DNA of 64,000 nt. It comes from Lutibaculum baratangense AMV1. GTDB lineage: Bacteria; Pseudomonadota; Alphaproteobacteria; Rhizobiales; Tepidamorphaceae. Location of the stretch: the NCBI RefSeq assembly GCF_000496075.1, contig NZ_AWXZ01000037.1:1-64000 (forward strand), in the 5' to 3' direction. Positions 20,003 to 28,847 of the stretch are shown piece after piece. Below the pieces are notes generated by a model, which was not told the DNA's origin, searched no databases, and was given only the letters and a program-made list of their open reading frames with translations. A program made the position numbers and the translations under genes. Every line of letters starts with the position of its first letter. Position 1 is the stretch's first letter.

Positions 20003-21325
20003 CTACTTCATCGCCTCGACGAGGAATCGGGACATCTGCGGGAAGGCGGCGACGCCGGCGAGACCTATCAGGCTCGTGACGAGGAAGGGGATCGCGCCGC
20101 GCGCGATGCGCTCGAGCGGCAGCCGCGTGAGATTGGCTGCCACGTAAAGGTTGATGCCGACGGGTGGCGTGAAGAGCCCGATGGCGAGATTGATCATCAC
20201 GAGCACGCCGAACCAGACGAGGTCCCACTGAAGCTCGCGGGCGACGGGAAGGAAGATCGGCAGGCTGATGAACATGATGGTGATCGCATCCATGAACATG
20301 CCGGCGATCAGCAGTATCATCATGACGACGGCGAGTATCACCCACTGGCTGTCGCTCAGACCCAGGAGAACGGACGAGTACTTGCCGATGAGGTCGTCGA
20401 CCGTGACAACCCACCCGAACAGACTCGCGAAGGCCACGACCAGCATCACGACCGCCGAGGAGGCGCTGGCACCCACGAGCGCGTCATAGAGACTGCGGAA
20501 CGTCAGGGTGCGGTAGATGAACCCGCCGACGAAGAGAGCATAGACCGTGGCGACGATCGCCGCCTCGGTGGGCGTGAACATGCCGGAGTAGATGCCACCG
20601 AGAATGACGACCGGCGTCATCAGCCCCCAGAACGAGTCGAGGAACGAGCGCCACAGGCGCGCCCCGTAGGGCAGCTCGGCGTAAGGCTGCGGCATCAGCC
20701 GCTCGATGCTCGGGAAGCCCTTCGTGTCGCCGCCCTTCTCCGCGAGCGGAAGCGTGGCCAGCATCAGAAGCCCCATGAAGAGGCCCGGTATGATGGCGGC
20801 GATGAACAGTTCGGAGATCGAGACCTCGGCGATGACGCCGTAGATGACGAGCCCGATCGACGGCGGGATGACGATCGACAGCGCCGCGCCCGTGCAGACG
20901 AGGCCGGCGGCGAAGGCCCTGGGATAGCCGTCGTCGGCCATGCCCTTGATGATGAGCGGCCCGATCGCGGCGACCGAGGCGGGGCCCGAGCCCGAGACCG
21001 CGCCCCAGAAGAGGCAGACGACGGTGCCGACGAGGCCCATGCCACCCGGCAGCTTGCCGACGAGCACGCGGAAGAAGGCGATCATCCGTCCCGCGATGCC
21101 GAGCGAGCCCATCAGCGTCCCGGCGAGGATGAAGAACGGGATGGCGAGCAGCGAGTACTTTGCGATGCCGCTGGAGATGAGGTCGCCGGCCATGTCGAGA
21201 CCGAAGCCGATGACCCACATCGCATAGGCCGAGGACAGCCCCAGGGCGAAGGCGACGGGCACCCGCAGGAAGAGGAGCACGAAGAAGACGATCAGCATCT
21301 GCGTGCCGGCGTCGATGTCAAACAT
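20003..21325 (-). CDS. TRAP transporter large permease (DctM), amidase-linked
   Basis: Large membrane subunit of a second TRAP transporter, 440 residues, standard DctM length with about 12 hydrophobic segments. Family stretches: FFILAGTLMGSLGIAGRMI, VSGSGPASVAAIGPLII, GYPRAFAAGLVCTGAALSIVIPPSIGLVIYG in pieces, and TPPVGINLYVAANL near the C-terminus. ATG 21323-21325 overlaps the end of the small permease by 8 bases. The amidase gene follows after 45 bp. Confidence 0.93.
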   Translation of the reverse strand: MFDIDAGTQMLIVFFVLLFLRVPVAFALGLSSAYAMWVIGFGLDMAGDLISSGIAKYSLLAIPFFILAGTLMGSLGIAGRMIAFFRVLVGKLPGGMGLVGTVVCLFWGAVSGSGPASVAAIGPLIIKGMADDGYPRAFAAGLVCTGAALSIVIPPSIGLVIYGVIAEVSISELFIAAIIPGLFMGLLMLATLPLAEKGGDTKGFPSIERLMPQPYAELPYGARLWRSFLDSFWGLMTPVVILGGIYSGMFTPTEAAIVATVYALFVGGFIYRTLTFRSLYDALVGASASSAVVMLVVAFASLFGWVVTVDDLIGKYSSVLLGLSDSQWVILAVVMMILLIAGMFMDAITIMFISLPIFLPVARELQWDLVWFGVLVMINLAIGLFTPPVGINLYVAANLTRLPLERIARGAIPFLVTSLIGLAGVAAFPQMSRFLVEAMK

Positions 21326-21803
21326 CGGGCTGCACCTCGTCTCCCACGCCGCGCCAGGTGTCGACGGCATGCTGGACGAAGCGCACCATCACGAGAAGGA
21401 AGCCGAGCGGCAGGCCCGCGCTGTAGTACCACGCGGGCAGCTGCAGGCCGTAGGAGCGCAGGCCGCTCCTGTACTCGTTCATCGCGAGCTGCCAGCAGAA
21501 CCAGGCTGCGAGAAGAAGAAGAACAACCGACAGGACGTTGGCGACGATCAGGATCGCCTTGCGCGCCCGCGGAGGCGAGAGATCGTAGACGATCGTCACC
21601 GCCAGATGCTCCCCCTTGCGCGCGGCTATCGCGGCCCCGAAGATCGTGAGCAGCAGGAAGCCGTTCGTCAGCAGCTCCTCGGTGGCCGCCAGCGAGTAGT
21701 TCGTGAGGTAGCGAACGACGACGTTCGCGAAACCCAGAAGCGTCATCGCCAGGAGGATGACGGCGCAGACGATCTTCTCGGCGTCGCGCAGGACGAACGA
21801 CAT
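21318..21803 (-). CDS. TRAP transporter small permease (DctQ), amidase-linked
   Basis: Small membrane subunit, 161 residues with four hydrophobic segments: IVCAVILLAMTLLGFANVV, ELLTNGFLLLTIFGAAIA, AILIVANVLSVVLLLLAAW and AGLPLGFLLVMVRFV. The ARKGEHLAVTIVYDL loop after the second segment and the LPAWYYSAGLPLGF turn are DctQ features. It lies between the receptor and large permease genes, overlapping the latter by 8 bases. Confidence 0.9.
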   Translation of the reverse strand: MSFVLRDAEKIVCAVILLAMTLLGFANVVVRYLTNYSLAATEELLTNGFLLLTIFGAAIAARKGEHLAVTIVYDLSPPRARKAILIVANVLSVVLLLLAAWFCWQLAMNEYRSGLRSYGLQLPAWYYSAGLPLGFLLVMVRFVQHAVDTWRGVGDEVQPDV

Positions 21804-21869
21804 GAGGCCTCCCCGCCCGAAAAAGGGAGCGGCGCCGCCGCTCCCCTCGACAGGTGTCTTGTACCAGCC

Positions 21870-22871
21870 TCAGTTGGACTGGGCGACGGTGTCCTGGAAG
21901 CTCTTCACGAGGTCCTGCCCGACCTTCTCGGCCCAGGTGTCGAAGGCCGGCTTCGTCGCCTCCCGGAAGGCGGCGATCTCGTCGGCCGTCGGCTCGTAGA
22001 CGTCCATCCCCTTCTCGCGCAGGAACGCGACGCCCGTCTCGGTGTCCTCGCGGCTGATCCGCTTCTGGTACTCCATCGCCTCTTCGGCGGCGGCCCTCAC
22101 CTTGTTCTGCGTCTCCTCGTCCCAGGACTCCCACAGCTTCTGGCTGACGCCCAGGAAGATCGGGTCGTAGGAGTAGTGCCAGGTCGTGAGATAGCTCTGC
22201 ACTTCGTAGACACGCTGCGGAATGATGACGGCGCCGATCGGATTCTCCTGCCCGTCGACCACGCCCTGCTGCAGGGCCGAGAACGTCTCCGTCCACTGCA
22301 TCTGCTGCGGGTTCGCGCCGAGCGCGTTCATCACGTCGATATACATCGGGCCGGCGACGCGCATCTTGAGGCCCTTCATGTCCTCGGGCGTCTTGATCGG
22401 GCGGACGCTGTTCGTCACCTCGCGGAAGCCGTTCTCGCCCCAGGCGAGCACGATGATGCCGTGCTCGGCCATGATCTCTTCCATCCGGTCGCCTGGCGCG
22501 CCGCTGGTCGTGGCGTCGACGTCGTCATAGTCGGAGTAGAGGTAAGGCAGCGAGAACACGGCCATCTCCGGCACGAGCGGCGTGACGTTGATCGCCGAGG
22601 TCGCGACGAAGTCGAGCGCGCCGCGCCCGACCATCTCGGCCTGCTTCATCTGGTCCCCGCCCGAGAGCTGCGCGTTCGGGAAGATGCGGATGTCCATCTC
22701 CCCGTCGGTCGCCTCCTTGAGAAGCTCGTTGAACTTCTCGGCGCCCCTGTGCCACGTCGTCGTGTCGCTCGTATTGTGCGACAGGCGGTAGGTCTCCGCC
22801 GAGGCCGGCAACGCGACGGCGGCCGCCATCAGGGTCGCGAGCGCGGTCAGCGCGATCTTCGAAGCTCTCAT
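21870..22871 (-). CDS. TRAP transporter substrate-binding protein (DctP), amidase-linked
   Basis: Periplasmic receptor, 333 residues, with a Sec signal peptide ending ASAETYRLSH (cleavage near residue 25). Family motifs include AEKFNELLKEATDGEMDI, PNAQLSGGDQMKQA, LKMRVAGPMYIDVMNALGA (the Arg that binds substrate carboxylate is in MRVAG) and WTETFSALQQGVVDGQENP. GGAGG lies 9 bp before the ATG. It is the first gene of the dctPQM-amidase operon, divergent from the IclR regulator. The ligand is probably a carboxylate; identity unknown. Confidence 0.92.
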   Translation of the reverse strand: MRASKIALTALATLMAAAVALPASAETYRLSHNTSDTTTWHRGAEKFNELLKEATDGEMDIRIFPNAQLSGGDQMKQAEMVGRGALDFVATSAINVTPLVPEMAVFSLPYLYSDYDDVDATTSGAPGDRMEEIMAEHGIIVLAWGENGFREVTNSVRPIKTPEDMKGLKMRVAGPMYIDVMNALGANPQQMQWTETFSALQQGVVDGQENPIGAVIIPQRVYEVQSYLTTWHYSYDPIFLGVSQKLWESWDEETQNKVRAAAEEAMEYQKRISREDTETGVAFLREKGMDVYEPTADEIAAFREATKPAFDTWAEKVGQDLVKSFQDTVAQSN

Positions 22872-22938
22872 TCTCGTTTCCTCCCGTCCTCATTTTGGGC
22901 CGGCGGCCAAGCTCGACTAAGCGAAGGCCGGCAGGCGG

Positions 22939-22951
22939 TCCATATTATGGA
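22939..22951. promoter_or_regulatory. Palindrome in IclR / TRAP divergent promoter, likely IclR operator
   Basis: TCCATA-T-TATGGA is a perfect 13 bp palindrome about 70 bp upstream of the TRAP receptor start and 118 bp upstream of the IclR gene. IclR-family proteins bind short palindromes of this kind in shared intergenic regions. The surrounding region 22872-23068 otherwise contains no gene. Confidence 0.5.
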
Positions 22952-23068
22952 TCTATTGCGACGTGGTCGTCCTGCGGCACAATAAGAGATGGTGCGAGCA
23001 TTGCAAACGCGGATCCCGCGATCCTTTACTTGCGGCAGGGCGGTTGATAGCATTTTCGGGTCTACAGT

Positions 23069-23932
23069 ATGGACCCGGACCCGCTCGTGACAGCGCCCGT
23101 CGCCCTCAACGGCTCCCAGAGCGTCGATCGTGCGCTCGGCCTGCTCACCATGGTGGGCCGGCATGGCGACAGGGGCGTCACGCTGTCGGGCCTCGTCGAG
23201 GAGGCGGGGCTCAACAAGCCTACGACACGGCGGCTCCTGCTGGCGCTCATCCGCGGGGGCCTCGTGGAGCAGGACGGGGACAGCCGGCGCTACTATCTCG
23301 GCGAAGGCGCGTACGTGCTCGGGAGTCTCGCCTCCAGGCGCTTCGGGCTCCTCGAGATCTCGCGCGACAGCCTCATCCGCCTCTCGAAGCAGACGCAGGA
23401 CACGAGCTTCCTGTCGATCCGCCGCGACACGCATTCGGTGTGCCTGCACCGCGAGGAAGGCAGCTTTCCGATCCGCACCCACGTGCTGCAGGCCGGCATG
23501 GAGCATCCGCTGGGCTGCGGCGCAGGCTCGCTTGCGCTCCTGTCGGCGCTGCGCGACCAGGAAGTGGAGTCGATCCTGGCGGCGAACGAGCCGATCCTGC
23601 GGGATCGCTATCCGATGTGCATGCCCGACCGGTTGAGACAGGACGTTCGCGAGACGCGCACGCGCGGCTTCTCCTTGAACCCGGGGCTCATCGTCGCGAA
23701 TTCCTGGGGAATGGGCGTGGCCGTCCGCTTTCCCGACGGACGCCCCGCCGGCGCTCTCAGCATCGCGGCGATCGACAGCCGGATGCAGCCGCCGCGGCGG
23801 GAGGAGATCGCCGCCCTCCTGCGGGACGAAGCGTCCCGCATCGAAAAGAAGCTCGACCGGATGTTCGGTTCCATTGCCGCGCAGGCCGAAGGCAGCCCTG
23901 CGCGAAGACCCGCGAGGAGATCCACGCGATGA
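23069..23932 (+). CDS. IclR-family transcriptional regulator
   Basis: IclR-type regulator, 287 residues. The N-terminal winged helix-turn-helix (residues 15-75: SQSVDRALGLLTMVG, then LVEEAGLNKPTTRRLLLALI) is followed by the IclR effector domain, with LHREEGSFPIRTHVLQAG and HPLGCGAGSLALLSAL as the ligand-pocket segments. It is divergent from the TRAP-amidase operon, and its stop overlaps the thiolase ATG (ATGA at 23929). It therefore heads its own operon of CoA-linked enzymes and probably senses an intermediate of that pathway. Confidence 0.9.
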   Translation: MDPDPLVTAPVALNGSQSVDRALGLLTMVGRHGDRGVTLSGLVEEAGLNKPTTRRLLLALIRGGLVEQDGDSRRYYLGEGAYVLGSLASRRFGLLEISRDSLIRLSKQTQDTSFLSIRRDTHSVCLHREEGSFPIRTHVLQAGMEHPLGCGAGSLALLSALRDQEVESILAANEPILRDRYPMCMPDRLRQDVRETRTRGFSLNPGLIVANSWGMGVAVRFPDGRPAGALSIAAIDSRMQPPRREEIAALLRDEASRIEKKLDRMFGSIAAQAEGSPARRPARRSTR

Positions 23933-25098
23933 CGAAGGCACAGATCGTCGGCTGGGCGCATTCGCCCTTCGGCAAGTCGGAAGCCGCGGACACCGAGGAG
24001 TTGATGGCGTCGGTCACCGGCCCAGCCCTCGCCCACGCGGAGATCGAGGCGAATGACGTCGACGGCATCTTCGTCGGCGTCATGAACAACGGCTTTTCCA
24101 AGCAGGATTTCCAGGGCGCCCTCGTCGCCATGCGGAACGAGGACCTGGCGAACGTCCCCGCGGTGCGGATGGAGAACGCCTGCGCCACCGGCTCGGCCGC
24201 GATCAACTGCGCCATGGACTTCATCGAAGCCGGCCGGGGCCGGATCGCGCTCGTCGTCGGTGCGGAGAAGATGACGGCGACGCCAACCTCGGAGGTCGGC
24301 GACATCCTCCTGGGCGCGAGCTACCGCAAGGAGGAGGCGGACATCGATGGCGGCTTCGCCGGCCTCTTCGGCCGCATCGCGCAGAGCTACTTCCAGCGCT
24401 ACGGCGACCGCTCGGAGGAGCTCGCCATGATCGCGGCGAAGAACCACGAGAACGGCATGTCGAACCCTTACGCGCACATGCGCAAGGACTTCGGCTTCGA
24501 GTTCTGCAACACGGTGTCGGACAAGAACCCTTACGTCGCGGCGCCCCTGCGGCGCACGGACTGCTCGCTGATCTCCGATGGTGCTGCCGCGCTCGTGCTC
24601 GCGGACGAGGAGACCGCCCGGACGCTGAAGCGCGCGATCGGCTTCCGCGCCCGCAAGCACGTCAACGACATCATGGCGCTCAGCCGTCGCGACGTGCTCG
24701 CCTTCGACGGCGCCCGCCGCGCTTGGGCCGGCGCTCTGGAGGAAGCGGGCCTCGCCCTCGACGACCTCTCCTTCGTCGAGACGCATGACTGTTTCACGAT
24801 CGCGGAGCTTCTCGAATACGAGGCGATGGGCCTCGCGAAGCCCGGGGAGGGCCACAAGCTCGTCCGGGACGGCGCGACGAGGAAGGACGGCAGGCTGCCG
24901 GTTAACCCCTCCGGCGGCCTGAAGGCGAAGGGCCACCCGATCGGCGCGACCGGCGTCTCGATGCATGTGCTGGCCGCGATGCAACTCGCGGGCGAGGCCG
25001 GCGACATGCAGATCCCCGGGGCCGAGCTCGCCGGCGTCTTCAACATGGGGGGCGCGGCGGTCGCGAACTACGTGTCGCTGATGGAGCGCGTGAAGTGA
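23929..25098 (+). CDS. Thiolase-fold acetyl-CoA acetyltransferase (SCP-x type)
   Basis: Thiolase-superfamily enzyme, 389 residues. The nucleophilic Cys is in MENACATGSAAIN. Catalytic histidines lie in VETHDCFTIAE and GGLKAKGHPIGATG. The second cysteine of classical thiolases (CxG near the C-terminus) is absent: the end reads GVFNMGGAAVANY, typical of SCP-x/nonspecific lipid-transfer-type thiolases. It probably cleaves or forms a beta-keto acyl-CoA. The start overlaps the IclR stop by 4 bases, and the end overlaps a possible GTG start of the ligase gene. Confidence 0.88.
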   Translation: MTKAQIVGWAHSPFGKSEAADTEELMASVTGPALAHAEIEANDVDGIFVGVMNNGFSKQDFQGALVAMRNEDLANVPAVRMENACATGSAAINCAMDFIEAGRGRIALVVGAEKMTATPTSEVGDILLGASYRKEEADIDGGFAGLFGRIAQSYFQRYGDRSEELAMIAAKNHENGMSNPYAHMRKDFGFEFCNTVSDKNPYVAAPLRRTDCSLISDGAAALVLADEETARTLKRAIGFRARKHVNDIMALSRRDVLAFDGARRAWAGALEEAGLALDDLSFVETHDCFTIAELLEYEAMGLAKPGEGHKLVRDGATRKDGRLPVNPSGGLKAKGHPIGATGVSMHVLAAMQLAGEAGDMQIPGAELAGVFNMGGAAVANYVSLMERVK

Positions 25099-25145
25099 CG
25101 GCCGGCGCGCCGCGGGGAGGCCTCTCCCCCTGCACCACGAGGGTG

Positions 25146-26726
25146 ATGAACCTCGCCCACTTCCTGACGCAGACCGCCCGCCGGCACCCGGACGGCATCG
25201 GCTTCGTCTGGGGCGAGCGGACCTGGAGCTGGGCCGAGATGGAGGCGCGGGTCGACGCCATGGCGTCGGCGCTCGTCTCCGAGTTCGGCGTGAAGAAGGG
25301 TGACCGGATCCTCGTCCAGTCGGCGAACTGCAACCAGATGTTCGAATCGATGTGGGCCGCCTTCCGCGCCGGCGCCGTCTGGGTGCCGGCCAACTATCGC
25401 CAGTCGCCGGACGAGGTCGCGTGGCTCGCCAAGGCGAGCGGCGCGCGGGGCATGATCTGCGGCGCCCGGTTCGCGGGCCATGCCGCCGCCTGCCGCGAGG
25501 CGGCACCCGACATCGACTTCGCGATCTCGATCGGCGAGAGCGGCTTCGGCGAGGACTACGAGGCGGTCGTGGAGCGCCATATCGGGCGGAAGACGAAGGA
25601 GGCGGGCGTCGAGCGCGACGACCCGTGCTGGTTCTTCTTCACGTCGGGCACGACCGGCCGGCCCAAGGCCGCGGTCCTGACGCACGGCCAGATGGCCTTC
25701 GTCGTGACGAACCATCTCTGCGACCTGATGCCGGCCACCGGGCCGGACGACGCCTCGATCGTGGTCGCGCCGCTGTCGCACGGCGCCGGCATACACCAGG
25801 TGGCGCAGGTCGCGCACGGGGTGAAGACGATCCTGCCGGCGACCGAGAAGCTCGACGTGCCTTCGGTCTGGTCGCTCGTCGAGACGTGGCGCGTGACGAA
25901 CGCCTTCACCGTCCCGACGATCCTGAAGATGCTCGTCGAGGATCCATCCGTCGACCGGTACGACCATTCCTCGCTGCGATACGTGATCTATGCCGGCGCC
26001 CCGATGTACCGGGCAGACCAGATCAAGGCGCTCCGGAAGCTCGGGCCCGTGCTCGTGCAGTATTTCGGGCTCGGCGAGGTGACGGGCAACATCACCGTGC
26101 TGCCCCCTGCCCTGCACGACATGGAGGACGGCCCCGGCGCGCGCCTCGGCACCTGCGGCTTCGCGCGCACCGGCATGCAGGTCGAGATCCAAAACGACGA
26201 GGGCAACGAGGTGCCGCCCGGTGCGACCGGCGAGATCTGCGTGATCGGTCCTGCGGTCTTCGCGGGCTACTACGAGAACCCCGAGGCCAACGCCAAGGCT
26301 TTCCGCGACGGCTGGTTCCGCACCGGGGATCTCGGGCACATGGACGAGAACGGCTTCGTCTACATCACCGGCCGCTCGTCCGACATGTACATCTCGGGCG
26401 GCTCGAACATCTATCCCCGCGAGATCGAGGAGAAGATCCTGCTTCACCCCGACATCAGCGAGACGGCCGTGCTCGGCGTGCCCGACCCCGTCTGGGGCGA
26501 GGTCGGCTATGCCGTCTGCGTCGCCCGTCCCGGCGCGGACGCCACCTCGATCGACCTCGAGGCGTGGCTCGAGGACAAGACGGCGCGCTACAAGCTGCCC
26601 AAGCGGTTCATCTTCTGGGAGGAGATCCCGAAGTCGGGCTACGGCAAGATCACCAAGAAGCTCGTTCGCGAGGAGCTTCAGCGGCGCGGCGAGATGCCGG
26701 ACGGCGAAGAGAAGCGGCCGGACTGA
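25146..26726 (+). CDS. AMP-dependent acyl-CoA synthetase/ligase
   Basis: Adenylate-forming acid-CoA ligase, 526 residues. The ATP P-loop is FFTSGTTGRPKAAVLTHG (near residue 165), followed by YFGLGEVTGNI, GWFRTGDLGHMDENGF and GRSSDMYISGGSNIYPREI. The C-terminal catalytic lysine is in SGYGKITKK. ATG 25146 is preferred because MNLAHFLTQTARRHP is a common family start; GTG 25095, which overlaps the thiolase stop, would add 17 residues. The acid substrate is unknown; medium-chain or aromatic acids are plausible. SDR gene follows after 3 bp. Confidence 0.9.
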   Translation: MNLAHFLTQTARRHPDGIGFVWGERTWSWAEMEARVDAMASALVSEFGVKKGDRILVQSANCNQMFESMWAAFRAGAVWVPANYRQSPDEVAWLAKASGARGMICGARFAGHAAACREAAPDIDFAISIGESGFGEDYEAVVERHIGRKTKEAGVERDDPCWFFFTSGTTGRPKAAVLTHGQMAFVVTNHLCDLMPATGPDDASIVVAPLSHGAGIHQVAQVAHGVKTILPATEKLDVPSVWSLVETWRVTNAFTVPTILKMLVEDPSVDRYDHSSLRYVIYAGAPMYRADQIKALRKLGPVLVQYFGLGEVTGNITVLPPALHDMEDGPGARLGTCGFARTGMQVEIQNDEGNEVPPGATGEICVIGPAVFAGYYENPEANAKAFRDGWFRTGDLGHMDENGFVYITGRSSDMYISGGSNIYPREIEEKILLHPDISETAVLGVPDPVWGEVGYAVCVARPGADATSIDLEAWLEDKTARYKLPKRFIFWEEIPKSGYGKITKKLVREELQRRGEMPDGEEKRPD

Positions 26727-26729
26727 CCC

Positions 26730-27479
26730 ATGGCGGGGGAAGACAAGGCCGTCATCGTCACCGGCGGCGCCTCGGGCATCGGCCTGGAGACGGCGAGGGT
26801 GCTCGCCGGGCGCGGCTGGGAGGTCCACCTCCTCGACCTCGACCAGGATGCGCTCAGGGCCGCCTGCCGCGAGCTCGGCGTCGAAGACCGTCGCGGCATG
26901 GCGTGCAACGTCGCGGACGAGGAAGCCTGCGCCGCGGCGGTGGCGGACGTGACGCGGCGCGCCAGTCTCGCCGCCGTCGTGAACTGCGCCGGGATCGGCA
27001 CGGATCGTCCGGCCGTCGAGACGGAGGTTGCCGACTTTCGCCGCATCCTCGACGTCAACCTGATCGGCAGCTTCGTCGTGTCGCGGACGGCTGCGAGACA
27101 CTGGCTCGAGACAGGCCGGCCGGGCGCGATCGTCAACATCAGCTCGATCTCCGGCATACGCGGCAACAAGGGGCGCGTGGCCTATGGCGCCTCCAAGGCC
27201 GCCGTGAACCAGATGACGCTCGTCATGGCCGCCGAGCTCGGCCGCCACGGCATCCGCGTCAACGCGGTCGCGCCGGGCCCGATCGACACGCCCCTCGCGC
27301 GCGCCGTCCACACCGACGACGTGCGGCGACAGTGGGACGAGCGCGTGCCGCTGGCACGCTACGGCACGACCCGCGAGGTGGCGGGCGCGGTCGCGTTCCT
27401 GTTGTCCGAGGACGCGAGCTACGTGAACGGCCAGATCCTCGGCGTCGACGGCGGCTTCCTCGCCGCCGGCCTGACCTGA
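26730..27479 (+). CDS. SDR-family oxidoreductase
   Basis: Classical short-chain dehydrogenase, 249 residues. The cofactor motif TGGASGIG is at residues 11-18. The catalytic tetrad is visible: Asn in NVNLIGSFVV region, Ser in NISSISGIRG and Tyr/Lys in YGASKAAVNQM. The C-terminal GAVAFLLSEDASYVNGQILGVDGG split around 215-240 is standard. An acidic residue after the second strand (DLDQD) suggests NAD rather than NADP. Likely oxidises a hydroxyacyl-CoA or alcohol intermediate in the same pathway as its thiolase and ligase neighbours. Confidence 0.92.
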   Translation: MAGEDKAVIVTGGASGIGLETARVLAGRGWEVHLLDLDQDALRAACRELGVEDRRGMACNVADEEACAAAVADVTRRASLAAVVNCAGIGTDRPAVETEVADFRRILDVNLIGSFVVSRTAARHWLETGRPGAIVNISSISGIRGNKGRVAYGASKAAVNQMTLVMAAELGRHGIRVNAVAPGPIDTPLARAVHTDDVRRQWDERVPLARYGTTREVAGAVAFLLSEDASYVNGQILGVDGGFLAAGLT

Positions 27480-27484
27480 GCGCC

Positions 27485-28318
27485 ATGCGGAGGCTCGTTC
27501 ATCCCGGCCCGGCCATCCCTGAGCGCACGCGCAGCGTGCCGTGCCGGGCGAAGCCCCTGACGCTGCGGCTCCCTGCGGGACCGAGCGTCCTCGCGGCGGC
27601 GCACGAGGCGCTCCGGGCGGAGGGCTGCGAGGGCGGCTATGTGAGGATCGGGCCTGCGCGGATGGCGCCGCTGCGCTACGTCATCCCGGCCGGGGCTCCC
27701 GGCGACGGCCATGCCGCCTGGTACAGCGAGACCTTCGCGTTCGACGCTCCGTGCGAGGTCGAGGAGGCGGTCATGTTCGTCGGCCGGCGCGACGGCGAAC
27801 CGTTCGTCCACTGCCACGGCATCTGGCGCACGCCGGAGGGCCGCCGGATGGGGCACCTCCTGCCGGCGGAATCGGTGCTTCACGAGGCCGTCGACGCGCG
27901 GGGCTGGGGCGTCTCGGGCGCCATGCTGGAGGTTCACGACGACCCCGAGACGCGGTTCCGGCTGTTCTCGCCCCAGCCGACGGAGGAGGCGACGGACGGA
28001 CGCCCTGCCCTTCTGGCCACGGTCCGTCCGAACGAGGAGATCGGTTCGGCGATCGAAGGGATCTTAAGGCACCATGGCATCGCGAGGGCGGAGATCTGCG
28101 GCATCGGAAGCCTCGTCGGCGCAGAGTTCGAGGACCGCCCTCCGGTAGAGTCCTACGCCACGGAGGTTCTCGTCCGAAATGGCCGCGTCACGCCGGAGGG
28201 CTGCGCCCTCGACGTCGCGATCGTCGGCATGGACGGGAAGATCTCCGAGGGCCGCCTCGCCAGGCGTCGCAACCCCGTCTGCGTGACGTTCGAGCTCCTG
28301 ATCCTCGGGCAAGGCTGA
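27485..28318 (+). CDS. Two-domain PPC/DUF296 protein
   Basis: 277 residues with two tandem PPC (DUF296) domains, about residues 25-135 and 168-275. The first keeps the family metal-site histidines: FVHCHGIW and, nearby, MGHLLP. In the second the equivalent positions read VAIVGMDG and SEGRLA, so the metal site is lost. In plants PPC domains belong to AT-hook proteins, but no AT-hook is seen here; bacterial members are of unknown function. It is 5 bp after the SDR stop, the last gene of the IclR-thiolase-ligase-SDR operon, which points to a metabolic or effector role rather than global DNA binding. Confidence 0.8.
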   Translation: MRRLVHPGPAIPERTRSVPCRAKPLTLRLPAGPSVLAAAHEALRAEGCEGGYVRIGPARMAPLRYVIPAGAPGDGHAAWYSETFAFDAPCEVEEAVMFVGRRDGEPFVHCHGIWRTPEGRRMGHLLPAESVLHEAVDARGWGVSGAMLEVHDDPETRFRLFSPQPTEEATDGRPALLATVRPNEEIGSAIEGILRHHGIARAEICGIGSLVGAEFEDRPPVESYATEVLVRNGRVTPEGCALDVAIVGMDGKISEGRLARRRNPVCVTFELLILGQG

Positions 28319-28424
28319 GACGCGCTGCAAGCGGAACCGCCCTCTTCCGAGATCGGTCCTGACCCGCTGAATGACCGAAACGCGTGGCACAGGCCGATCC
28401 GGGCAGGAGGACCAATCGGTTAAG

Positions 28425-28517
<93 letters not shown>

Positions 28518-28847
28518 GTCGTTCGACACCATGCCTGTCGGGGGCGCGCCCTACCTAATCGGTAACGCCGCCGGACACAAGAGGGCTTCTTCGCCGGTGC
28601 AGAACGTGGCGCGGTGTCCGTGAGCGCCGCGGGGTCACGCTGGCGCCCGGTGGCGACAACCCCGCCCGTGTATCGGGCGAGCACGAGCCCGCCGCCGCGA
28701 CGCAATCGTCGCGCGGCCGCGAACGATCTGTTGTCCGCGGCGGCCGTCGACAGGAGGGCGGCGGAGGCCGATATCTGGCACAACGCATGCGGCCAGGAGG
28801 CCTCCGCGCCGTCCGCGGGCCGCCGCCGCACCACGAGGAGCAAGACG
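28518..28847. other. Intergenic region upstream of tRNA-Ser and VOC gene, with candidate tRNA promoter
   Basis: 330 bp without a convincing gene. For the tRNA (minus strand) a candidate promoter is TTGTGT (28575-28580 complement), 17 bp, TAGGTA (28552-28557 complement), ending 34 bp before the mature 5' end. The plus-strand frame is open into the VOC gene, but its translation looks like noise. GAGGAG lies 8 bp before the VOC ATG. Confidence 0.4.

Noticed and set aside
22963-25098. Possible IclR-thiolase fusion (711-codon frame)
   Set aside because: The thiolase frame is open upstream only by chance. The IclR gene is in another frame and the thiolase ATG overlaps its stop.
25352-28318. Single 988-codon plus-strand frame apparently joining ligase, SDR and PPC regions
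   Set aside because: Only its last 277 codons are real (PPC protein). The rest is an out-of-frame reading through the ligase and SDR genes, which have their own intact frames.
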